In this document: positions 1 through 5,176 of the stretch, in pieces
How positions within the stretch are numbered: the stretch's first letter is position 1
Layout of the letters: every line of letters begins with the position of its first letter
Source: Prevotellaceae bacterium
GTDB lineage: Bacteria > Bacteroidota > Bacteroidia > Bacteroidales > UBA932
NCBI GenBank assembly: GCA_031267855.1
Contig: JAIRYH010000035.1
Span: 1 to 5,176 of the forward strand
DNA: 5,176 nt
Reading direction: 5' to 3'
Program-made: the position numbers and the translations under genes
The notes under the pieces: generated by a model
What the model was told of the DNA's origin: nothing
The model's input: only the letters and a program-made list of their open reading frames with translations
Database searches by the model: none

Positions 1-345
1 TACTGGAATCCGGGAACCTATAATACGACCTTAACTGTTTCGAACAACAGCAACGGGTGCGAAAGAAGCCTCACAAAACCGGTTGTTATCGATATGGAAA
101 AACCGGTTGATTTCGTGATATACCCGAATCCGGCCACCGAACGGATTACGATCATTGCGCCTGCGGAAATTTTATACTACCGTATTATTGGCATAGGAAC
201 GGGCTCGGTATTTGGCGAGTCCCGGCGGACGGGTAATGAAATGGCGCTGCAAATTCCGATTTTACAACTGTCACAGGGCGAATATTTGTTGCAGTTACAA
301 ACAAACGCCGGATGGCTGTCTAAAATGTTTATAAAATTACCATAG
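1..345 (+). CDS. C-terminal end of a T9SS-exported PKD-domain protein (5' truncated by window)
   Basis: The frame is open from base 1 to the TAG at 343-345, giving 114 visible residues; the true start lies outside the window. Residues 1-30 resemble the last strands of a PKD or Ig-like domain (WNPGTYNTTLTVSN followed by GC). After a short linker, residues 37-114 match a type-A T9SS sorting domain: the YPNP motif at 41-44, then A-x-x-R-I-T-I, a middle strand around IGIGTGSVFG, and the closing LSQGEYLLQLQT segment. Such domains direct proteins across the outer membrane through the type IX system of Bacteroidota, where they are usually cleaved and the protein is released or anchored. The catalytic or binding part is not visible, so substrate and role are unknown. 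The next gene starts one base after this stop, which suggests co-transcription. The in-frame ATG at 94 lies inside the domain and is not a credible start. Confidence 0.85.
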   Translation, partial: YWNPGTYNTTLTVSNNSNGCERSLTKPVVIDMEKPVDFVIYPNPATERITIIAPAEILYYRIIGIGTGSVFGESRRTGNEMALQIPILQLSQGEYLLQLQTNAGWLSKMFIKLP

Positions 346-346
346 C

Positions 347-2041
347 ATGGCAATACAACGTCTATTGTTTTCCACTGCCACCGTTTTTATGGGGCTATTA
401 TACCATGCGCCGGGTTATGCCCAGCAGCTCCGCTGGCAATGGGCGGTGCAAGCCCACGGCGCTGCCGATAACCGTATAGGCGGTACGGCTTGTGATACGG
501 CACGGAATATTTATTTAACCGGAAGTTTTTCCGACAGCATTCGTTTCGGATCATTCCATCTGGCTTCCAAAGGCGAAGAAGATATTTTCCTGCTTAAACT
601 GGATCCCGAAGGTAACGTATTGTGGGCAAAACCTGCCGGAGGACCGGGCAACGATTATCCCACCGCCATGACCGTATCGCCTGCCGGAATGCTTTACACT
701 GCCGGTTTTCACGGCAGAAACATTGCATTTGATAGTTGGCAGTCCGGCGAAAAAAACTATAATTTGTTCATCAGCTTGTATGCCGCCGATGGCGAACTGA
801 AATGGGTAAAGTCGTTCGGCGCAAAACGCAGCGATTATATTACTTCCATAGCCGTTGACAGCCTCGGCAGCGTATATTTCGGAGGCTATTTCGAAAGGCA
901 GCTGCGTCTTGATGAACAACATATTATCAAAGCAAACAAAGCCTCCGACGCTTTTATAGGGTGCCTTGATTCACTCGGCACCCTGCTGTGGATAAAATCA
1001 TTCGGTGGGCTTGGCGACGACCGTGTTTCAGCACTCCATGTCAAGGACAGCCTTTTATGGATTGCCGGTCATTGCACTGCCGCCATGCATTTGGGAACAG
1101 CCACGATATCCCCGCTGAATAATGAGCACCATGCTGTTTTTATGGCATGCTGTTCGCCGGCAGGTGAAATCCTGCGGGTACACGGCAATGTGTCGGGACG
1201 GGCGGCCACAGCAGATTGCATAATAGGGCTGGAAGGTGGAAAATCAATAGTAGCCGGCAATTTCTCCGACTCACTCTTTCTTGACAATACCGTTTTGGAA
1301 TCTTACGGCAGCCGCGACATGTTCATGGCGGCTTTCGACAGCGCCGGCGGCTTGCTGTGGCAAAAGCAGATAGGCAGTGCGGCTTATGACCAACTGTTCG
1401 ATATCCTGCACCATCCGTGGGGACATATCATTATTACCGGCTTATATTCTGCTCCGTTAATTTTTGACCGGGATACCATCGGCTTGAACAACAGCTATTG
1501 CGACGTATTTGCAGCTTCCTTCGACGGAAAAGGACGCCTGCAGGAAATAAACGTAATGGGCGGAAAAGCGGAAGAATTTCCACGGGCATTGACACATGAC
1601 AGGGAAGGACATGTGTATATTGCCGGACTGTTTCGCGACACCACCACCTTGCGGCATGCCACATTGACTTCGGCAGGTACGGAAGAAATATTTCTGGCAA
1701 AACTGTACCACTGCAACAAAAATAAAGTTATCTTCGCCTGTGACACGGTATTTTCCGAAGGCGATAAGCTTGCTTTAAAAACAGAAGGACAGTATGTTGC
1801 CTACGACTGGGAACAGGGAATATCAAAAGAAGCGACGTATGCCGTAACATGCAGCAAAGTATACCAATTGCGGGTAGAAGACAGTTTGCATTGTACGTAC
1901 CGTGATTCCATTGCGGTGCGGCAAATCCCGGTTGCGCCGAAAATACAAATCAGGGCAGACTTGCACTATGATGAAATGCCGCATGCCATTCGCCCAATTT
2001 ATTACGCATTGCTGCGCAGGCGGGAAAACGAAAATATATAG
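347..2041 (+). CDS. Secreted seven-repeat SBBP-type beta-propeller protein with partial Ig-like C-terminus
   Basis: 564 residues. Residues 1-25 form a signal peptide (basic Q-R, hydrophobic LLFSTATVFMGLL, then GYA before QQ), so the protein enters the periplasm and is probably exported. From about residue 30 to 456 there are seven repeats of roughly 60 residues, each with the pattern D-x-x-G-x-x-Y-x-x-G-x-F, a middle D-x-F-x-x-x-x-D, then G-x-L-x-W-x-K-x-F-G. Examples are residues 52-95, 112-155, 171-217 and 324-341. This is the SBBP/beta-propeller signature and seven copies would close a seven-bladed propeller. Residues 461-526 look like an Ig-like adhesion module (ACDTVFSEGDKLAL, then YDWEQG, then VYQLRVEDSLHC). 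The last ~35 residues are basic and tyrosine-rich, match nothing in the family and lack the sorting domain expected here, so the 3' end is probably frameshifted. The ATG is chosen because it directly precedes the signal peptide. The ligand and precise function are unknown. Confidence 0.85.
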   Translation: MAIQRLLFSTATVFMGLLYHAPGYAQQLRWQWAVQAHGAADNRIGGTACDTARNIYLTGSFSDSIRFGSFHLASKGEEDIFLLKLDPEGNVLWAKPAGGPGNDYPTAMTVSPAGMLYTAGFHGRNIAFDSWQSGEKNYNLFISLYAADGELKWVKSFGAKRSDYITSIAVDSLGSVYFGGYFERQLRLDEQHIIKANKASDAFIGCLDSLGTLLWIKSFGGLGDDRVSALHVKDSLLWIAGHCTAAMHLGTATISPLNNEHHAVFMACCSPAGEILRVHGNVSGRAATADCIIGLEGGKSIVAGNFSDSLFLDNTVLESYGSRDMFMAAFDSAGGLLWQKQIGSAAYDQLFDILHHPWGHIIITGLYSAPLIFDRDTIGLNNSYCDVFAASFDGKGRLQEINVMGGKAEEFPRALTHDREGHVYIAGLFRDTTTLRHATLTSAGTEEIFLAKLYHCNKNKVIFACDTVFSEGDKLALKTEGQYVAYDWEQGISKEATYAVTCSKVYQLRVEDSLHCTYRDSIAVRQIPVAPKIQIRADLHYDEMPHAIRPIYYALLRRRENENI

Positions 2042-2151
2042 GCTCTTATGGCGTTTATGGGCAACAAAATGCCGGGAAAATATTCCAAGAATCATATTCT
2101 GCAACTTATGGAAACAGGCATATAGGCAACATCGCTAAGCAGTTTTTAGCT
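2032..2151 (+). pseudogene. Possible decayed T9SS sorting domain, out of frame with the propeller gene
   Basis: The propeller protein ends at TAG 2039-2041 after R-E-N-E-N-I. In the frame one base back, from 2032, the DNA reads K-Y-I-G-S-Y-G-V-Y-G-Q-Q, then NAGKIFQESYSATYGN, then R-H-I-G-N-I-A-K-Q-F. This resembles the middle of a type-A sorting domain: a strand, a G-K-I-x-x-Q-E turn, and a final I-x-x-I-A-K stretch before the closing G-x-Y-x-x-x-I. It can also be laid beside the upstream protein's domain (IGTGSVFGES against QNAGKIFQES). Joining the two frames requires one lost base near 2030-2040. The final strand is not clear; a further slip near 2137 into the third frame (A-V-F-S-F-T-C-T-S-S) is conceivable. 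The identification rests on eye-level similarity only. The stretch may instead be ordinary non-coding DNA between convergent genes. Confidence 0.3.
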
Positions 2152-2166
2152 TTACCTGTACTTCTT

Positions 2167-3318
2167 CTACCATCTTTCCACAAACAGTTTTACCTTATCC
2201 AATGCTTTCTTTAACAAGTCTAAATCTACACAGTACGAGATGCGTATATAATTGCCATACGCCTCGCCGAAGCTGCTTCCCGATATGACGGCAACACCCT
2301 GTTCTTCCACCAGGCGGCGGCAGAACGTATCGCTGTCCCGCCCGAATTTATCGATGGACGCAAACAGATAGAAAGCGCCCTGCGGCTTGCAGCCACCGAA
2401 CCCAAGCTGTGTAATAAACGAATACGCATAGTCGCGGCATGCTTTATAGCTCCGCACCATTGCCGCCAGTTCCGTTTCGGTTTGCGGGTCATTTACCGCT
2501 TGCAGGGCATACTGGGTTACCGAACAAGCCGAAGTTACATAATACTGATGGGCTTTCGTCAATTGTTGCAGCAATGAGCGACAGGCAAGCAGGTAGCCGA
2601 TGCGCCAGCCGGTCATACTGTGCGATTTTGAAAAAGAATTGACAATGATGAGTTTTTCGCGTAATTTTTCATAAGTACCGAACGAGCGGTAATCATCGGT
2701 GTAGATAATCCGGTTATAAACCTCGTCGGCAATAATATATATGTCTTTTTCAGCCAGGAAGTCCGCCAGTGCGTCACGGTTTTTACGGCTTATCATGGCG
2801 CCTGTGGGGTTATTCGGGTCGGTAATAATAATGCATTTGGTACGCGGGGTGACATATTGTTCCAAAACATCCGGCGTCAGCTCAAATCCGTTGGCGGAAG
2901 TATCTACCGGCTTTACAGTTGCCCCATACAACTTAACCAACGGTTCATATCCCGGATAAACCGGCGCGGGAATCAATACTTCATCCCCATCGTTAAGCAA
3001 CGTGCGGAGCACAACCGTCAAGGCTTCGGATGAGCCGACCGTAAGGATGATTTCATCTTTGGCATACTGCAGATTAAGCTGCGCTTTGCAGTATTCCAAC
3101 ACGGCTTCAATCGCTGCCGGTGCGCCGGTATTGGGCGTATAATAGGTAATGTTATGGTTTATCGCTTCTATTGCTTTCGCTTTCACCGGCGACGGCGTAG
3201 GGAATAAAGGCTGTCCCAAGGTAAGCCTGATAACATTTTCGAAGCGATTACAGTATGCATCAAACTGGCGGATTTTTGAAGTGGTAATTTCCGGTAAATG
3301 GTTATTGAGTGTCATCAT
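2167..3318 (-). CDS. patA: PatA-like N-acetyl-LL-diaminopimelate aminotransferase (class I/II, PLP-dependent)
   Basis: 383 residues, full length for fold-type I aminotransferases. Visible landmarks are LTLGQP at 33-38, YTPNTG at 60-65, VGSSEAL at 94-100, PAPVYPGYEP at 117-126, DPNNPTG at 167-173, IADEVY at 196-201 with D198 for the pyridine nitrogen, SFSKSHSMTGWRIGY at 228-242 with K231 as the Schiff-base lysine, and R359 in YIRISYC as the substrate-carboxylate arginine. From memory, the SKSHSMTGWRIG block, the following KxHQY segment and the KPxGAFYxF block match Bacillus PatA closely. The expected reaction is glutamate-dependent amination of N-acetyl-2-amino-6-oxopimelate in the cytoplasm, the step after DapH. 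Location downstream of dapB and dapH supports this over a generic aspartate or aromatic aminotransferase, although substrate preference in this family cannot be proved from motifs. The start is one of two adjacent ATGs (3318-3316 or 3315-3313), with an A/T-rich leader and no clear ribosome binding site. Confidence 0.85.
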   Translation of the reverse strand: MMTLNNHLPEITTSKIRQFDAYCNRFENVIRLTLGQPLFPTPSPVKAKAIEAINHNITYYTPNTGAPAAIEAVLEYCKAQLNLQYAKDEIILTVGSSEALTVVLRTLLNDGDEVLIPAPVYPGYEPLVKLYGATVKPVDTSANGFELTPDVLEQYVTPRTKCIIITDPNNPTGAMISRKNRDALADFLAEKDIYIIADEVYNRIIYTDDYRSFGTYEKLREKLIIVNSFSKSHSMTGWRIGYLLACRSLLQQLTKAHQYYVTSACSVTQYALQAVNDPQTETELAAMVRSYKACRDYAYSFITQLGFGGCKPQGAFYLFASIDKFGRDSDTFCRRLVEEQGVAVISGSSFGEAYGNYIRISYCVDLDLLKKALDKVKLFVERW

Positions 3319-3463
3319 AGCAATATTTTTTTAGCTGGCAAGAATAAAAAAAGTATATTAAAAACAAAAGCAAGGGGGATTTTTATATTATTTTTTTACT
3401 TTAAATAAAAATTACAAACGTTTTTTTGTATGCGCTTTATACTGCCCTGTTCAATGCAATCAT
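3319..3463 (-). promoter_or_regulatory. A/T-rich intergenic leader upstream of patA
   Basis: These 145 bases between dapH and patA are mostly A and T with several homopolymer runs, in sharp contrast with the roughly 50% GC genes on both sides. On the minus strand, TATACTTT (3357-3350) and the TTG at 3373-3371 are the closest things to Bacteroidota promoter boxes. Their spacing (about 13-15 bases) is shorter than the 19-21 usual for that promoter type, so no box is assigned. The composition and length suggest a separate promoter for patA, though read-through from dapH is possible. A weak pairing ACAAA/TTTGT at 3414-3429 followed by T-rich sequence could act as a poor dapH terminator. No riboswitch was recognised. 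Confidence 0.35.
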
Positions 3464-4165
3464 TTAAATATTCCGGAGTGCATCTACTATCTGCGTTTTC
3501 GATGCCGTTTTCGGGTCTTTATTTTTAATAAAGCGCGCCGGCATGCCTGCCACAACCGTACCGGGCGCCACATCGCCGGTTACGACCGCACCGGCGGCCA
3601 CGACCGCCCCCTTGCCTACCCGTATGCCTTCCAGCACCACCGCATTAGCGCCTATCACCGCTTCGTCTTCTATGACTACCGGCTTGCTGCTTGGCGGCTC
3701 AATCACGCCGGCAAGTACCGTGCCCGCTCCGATATGGCAACCGGCGCCTACTTCGGCGCGACCGCCCACGACCACGTTCATGTCAATCATCGTGTTTTTC
3801 CCGATAATGGCTCCGATGTTAATGACCGCCCCCATCATGACGACGGCGTTATCGCCTATCATTACATGGTCGCGGATGATTGCGCCCGGCTCTATGCGCG
3901 CGTTGTATTTTGTCAAGTCGGTCAGCGGAACAGCGGAATGACGCGCCGTTACCTCCATACGATAAAATTGAATACGGTCTTTGTTCGCGTCCAAAAAAGC
4001 GTTCAGTGCGGCATAATCGCCTGTGGCAATTGCCGTGTTTTCTTCGGCAAAGACCTGTAAATCGACCTCGTTTACAGGGTTCACGTGTCCTTGAATATAG
4101 GCCTTTGCCGGGGTTTTCTTCACGGCGGTTTTAATAAAGTCAATGATTTGTTCGGCTGTATCCAT
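3464..4165 (-). CDS. dapH: DapH, tetrahydrodipicolinate N-acetyltransferase
   Basis: 233 residues, close to the ~236 of Bacillus DapH. Residues 1-85 form the DapH-specific N-terminal alpha/beta domain (AEQIIDFIKTA at 4-14, RHSAVPLTDL at 75-84). Residues 88-208 form a left-handed beta-helix of hexapeptide repeats: ARIEPGAIIRD, IGDNAVVMMGAVINIG, IDMNVVVGGRAEVG, CHIGAGTVLAGVIEPPSSKP (141-161 region), VIEDEAVIGANAVVLEG and VVAAGAVVTGDV. The VLAGVIEPPS-x-KPVVIED block distinguishes DapH from the succinyltransferase DapD and from generic maltose, galactoside or serine acetyltransferases. It transfers acetyl from acetyl-CoA to 2-amino-6-oxopimelate, the hydrated open form of the DapB product, in the cytoplasm, giving N-acetyl-2-amino-6-oxopimelate; family members are trimers. 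It lies 75 bases downstream of dapB on the same strand. The ATG at 4165 gives the N-terminus expected for the family. Confidence 0.93.
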   Translation of the reverse strand: MDTAEQIIDFIKTAVKKTPAKAYIQGHVNPVNEVDLQVFAEENTAIATGDYAALNAFLDANKDRIQFYRMEVTARHSAVPLTDLTKYNARIEPGAIIRDHVMIGDNAVVMMGAVINIGAIIGKNTMIDMNVVVGGRAEVGAGCHIGAGTVLAGVIEPPSSKPVVIEDEAVIGANAVVLEGIRVGKGAVVAAGAVVTGDVAPGTVVAGMPARFIKNKDPKTASKTQIVDALRNI

Positions 4166-4176
4166 TTGTTTTCGGT

Positions 4177-4228
4177 TTTGCGACTTGCGATGGGCGACCG
4201 GATGCTGTCGAAAGTCGCCTGTCGCAAA
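4177..4228. repeat. Nested inverted repeats with alternative pairings in the dapB-dapH gap
   Basis: The 75-base gap contains two competing symmetric pairings. An outer perfect 8-bp repeat pairs TTTGCGAC (4177-4184) with GTCGCAAA (4221-4228). An inner pairing joins TTGCGA (4185-4190) with TCGCAA (4222-4227) and GGCGAC (4193-4198) with GTCGCC (4214-4219), separated by a symmetric two-base TG internal loop and closing a 15-base loop. TTGCGA occurs twice in direct orientation (4178-4183 and 4185-4190), so the two copies compete for the same partner and the structures exclude each other. Either could form in mRNA read from dapB into dapH, 12 bases upstream of the dapH start codon. No T-tract follows, so it is not a classical intrinsic terminator. 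It might be an RNA processing or attenuation site, or the remnant of an interspersed repeat. Confidence 0.65.
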
Positions 4229-4240
4229 GTTAGCATTTTT

Positions 4241-5035
4241 TTAGTTATGTATGGCGCCTTCGGTCTTCGATGCGGACAGCACCTCGTCCATCCCGTACAG
4301 TCCTGCCGGCTGTGATATTAAAAACGCTGCCGCCCGGAGTGCGCCGTCGGCAAAAATGCGTTTCGACAGCGCCGTGTGTTTTATTTCGATGATTTCATCG
4401 TTGCCGGCAAAAATCACGGAATGTTCACCCACGATCGTGCCGCCGCGTACCGCATGTACGCCGATTTCGTTTTCGGCACGCTTTTGGAGTCCGTGGCGGC
4501 CGTTTACTATATTTTTTTCACCCGTTGCGCAAAGCGCCGAGAGGAGCATTTTCGCCGTTCCGCTCGGTGCGTCTTCCTTCCGGTTGTGGTGCTTTTCAAT
4601 CAGCTCGATGTCGAAGCGGCTGCCGAGCGCGCGGCTGATGTATACCGCCACCTCCTTTAATATATTCACGCCCAAAGACAGGTTTTGCGAAAATACGATG
4701 GGGACGGTGGCGGACGCCGCCTGTATCTGCTTCTGCTGCGCCTCGCTGAATCCTGTAACGGCAATCACCAGCGGCTTGTTGTTTTCCCGTGCATACCGCA
4801 GGATTTTTTCGATATTGCTGTGGTGCGAAAAGTCAATGATACAGTCAACGTCGGCGTTGAGCGCCGAGAGTTCGGCATAAACGTCGCTGCCGGGCAATTT
4901 ACCGGCAATGGCCGCTATTGCTACCCCGCGCTCCCGGGCTGCCTGCTCCAGCACGCGCCCCATGTTGCCGTAGCCGATGATGGCAATGTTCCGTAATTCG
5001 CCCGGCACGGGATGATTTTGTTGGTTTTTAGTCAT
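4241..5035 (-). CDS. dapB: DapB, 4-hydroxy-tetrahydrodipicolinate reductase
   Basis: 264 residues, normal for DapB (about 265-275). The N-terminal Rossmann part has the nucleotide-binding GYGNMGR at 21-27, then VDCIIDFSHHSN at 63-74 and KPLVIAVTGFSEAQ at 87-100. SQNLSLGVNIL at 116-126 leads into the substrate domain. The catalytic signature is ELIEKHHNRKEDAPSGTA at 144-161; by comparison with E. coli DapB (H159, H160, K163), the equivalents are H149, H150 and K153, and DAPSGTA binds substrate. HAVRGGTIVGEHSVIFAG (194-211) and the H-T-A-L-S-K-R-I-F-A-D-G block close the fold. It reduces the DapA product with NAD(P)H to tetrahydrodipicolinate in the cytoplasm, feeding meso-diaminopimelate for peptidoglycan and lysine. 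The ATG at 5035 gives about 15 residues before the first strand; an internal GTG at codon 10 is an alternative start. It is the first gene of the dapB-dapH(-patA) run, and its start codon lies only five bases from a large inverted repeat. Confidence 0.95.
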   Translation of the reverse strand: MTKNQQNHPVPGELRNIAIIGYGNMGRVLEQAARERGVAIAAIAGKLPGSDVYAELSALNADVDCIIDFSHHSNIEKILRYARENNKPLVIAVTGFSEAQQKQIQAASATVPIVFSQNLSLGVNILKEVAVYISRALGSRFDIELIEKHHNRKEDAPSGTAKMLLSALCATGEKNIVNGRHGLQKRAENEIGVHAVRGGTIVGEHSVIFAGNDEIIEIKHTALSKRIFADGALRAAAFLISQPAGLYGMDEVLSASKTEGAIHN

Positions 5036-5040
5036 AAAAT

Positions 5041-5124
5041 AAGAACTAAGAGTTAAGAACTAAGAACTAAGAGTTGGCTGGCGCCAGCCAACTCTTAGAT
5101 CTTAGTTCTTAAGTCTTAACTTTT
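5041..5124. repeat. 84-bp heptamer-built inverted repeat abutting the dapB start codon
   Basis: The left arm (5041-5075) is five contiguous heptamers: AAGAACT, AAGAGTT, AAGAACT, AAGAACT, AAGAGTT. The core (5076-5089) is the perfect 14-bp palindrome GGCTGGCGCCAGCC. The right arm (5090-5124) is five inverted heptamers, AACTCTT, AGATCTT, AGTTCTT, AAGTCTT and AACTTTT, the last the most diverged. The symmetry axis lies between 5082 and 5083. The arms pair perfectly for 16 bp (5067-5082 with 5083-5098), then after one mismatch for 13 bp, then after another for 5 bp; 37 of 42 positions are complementary. On the minus strand only ATTTT separates the repeat from the dapB ATG, so the folded RNA would occupy the usual ribosome landing zone. 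There is no long T-tract after it on either strand, which argues against a simple terminator. It could be a dispersed intergenic repeat, a cruciform-forming site or a translational control hairpin. Confidence 0.9.
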
Positions 5125-5176
5125 CTCTTTCAACTTCAAGAAGCGCCGCTTCCAGCTCCGCCCTGTTTTTTTAGAT
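5116..5176 (-). other. Possible 3' end of another minus-strand gene at the window edge
   Basis: Two minus-strand frames give protein-like text in the last ~60 bases. One reads S-K-K-T-G-R-S-W-K-R-R-F-L-K-L-K-E-K-S and stops at TAA 5118-5116, inside the outer heptamer of the inverted repeat; it is open to the window edge, so it could be the basic C-terminus of the gene upstream of dapB. The other reads RAELEAALLEVEREKLRLKN, coiled-coil-like, and stops at 5104-5102, but a TAA at 5173-5171 closes it just inside the window. A run of seven A residues (minus strand) lies between them, so a slip there could join the second frame to an upstream gene. Neither peptide is recognisable. The assignment is tentative. 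Confidence 0.25.

Noticed and set aside
1902..2138. A 78-codon plus-strand frame overlapping the end of the propeller gene
   Set aside because: Its translation is rich in Arg, Cys and Trp with no recognisable pattern, and most of it overlaps the propeller frame; the neighbouring frame is the one resembling a sorting domain.
2134..2150. Short hairpin GCTAA/TTAGC between the convergent genes as a terminator
   Set aside because: Only five A/T-rich base pairs with no proper T-tract on either strand; too weak to call, although a terminator is expected somewhere in 2042-2166.
3319..3463. A lysine (L-box) riboswitch or other leader RNA before patA
   Set aside because: The region is A/T-rich with only very weak pairing and is too short and unstructured for the conserved multi-helix lysine riboswitch.
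3543..3941. A plus-strand frame rich in Thr, Ala and Pro antisense to dapH
   Set aside because: The repetitive Pro/Thr/Ala composition is the mirror image of the hexapeptide-repeat codons of dapH, not a secreted mucin-like protein.
4251..4880. A 209-codon open frame on the plus strand inside dapB
   Set aside because: It lies entirely antisense to a clearly recognised dapB with intact catalytic motifs; its protein text has no domain character and is a by-product of GC-rich codons on the opposite strand.
5041..5124. The large inverted repeat as a CRISPR array, transposon end or intrinsic terminator
   Set aside because: There are no spacers between the heptamers, no transposase or target duplication nearby, and no long T-tract following the stem on either strand.

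Overview
The window most likely comes from a member of the Bacteroidota. The left end encodes the C-terminus of an exported protein with a PKD-like domain followed by a type IX secretion (T9SS) type-A sorting domain, a combination characteristic of that phylum. Starts lack clear Shine-Dalgarno sequences and the main non-coding leader is very A/T-rich, which fits. The genus cannot be named from this sequence.

Layout. Positions 1-345 (+) hold the 3' end of the PKD/T9SS surface or secreted protein. One base later, at 347-2041 (+), comes a 564-residue secreted protein: signal peptide, seven tandem SBBP-like beta-propeller repeats, and the start of an Ig-like domain. Its C-terminus ends abnormally. 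The bases just after its stop (2032-2151) read, in a shifted frame, like a decayed sorting domain. The convergent minus-strand block follows, in transcription order dapB (5035-4241), dapH (4165-3464) and a PatA-like aminotransferase (3318-2167).

Function. DapB makes tetrahydrodipicolinate, DapH N-acetylates its ring-opened form, and a PatA-type aminotransferase converts N-acetyl-2-amino-6-oxopimelate to N-acetyl-LL-diaminopimelate. These are three successive steps of the acetylase branch of the diaminopimelate/lysine pathway, best known from Bacillus and other Firmicutes. The deacetylase, epimerase, decarboxylase and dapA are not in the window. Finding this branch next to T9SS genes is notable because Bacteroidota are better known for the DapL aminotransferase or succinylase routes.

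Non-coding structure. The most striking element is at 5041-5124, five bases upstream of the dapB start codon: an 84-bp inverted repeat made of five AAGAACT-like heptamers, a 14-bp perfect palindromic core and five inverted heptamers. A second structured element, with two mutually exclusive pairings, fills the 75-bp dapB-dapH gap. The 145-bp dapH-patA gap is strongly A/T-rich and probably carries a promoter. The last ~50 bases hold at most the tail of another minus-strand gene.
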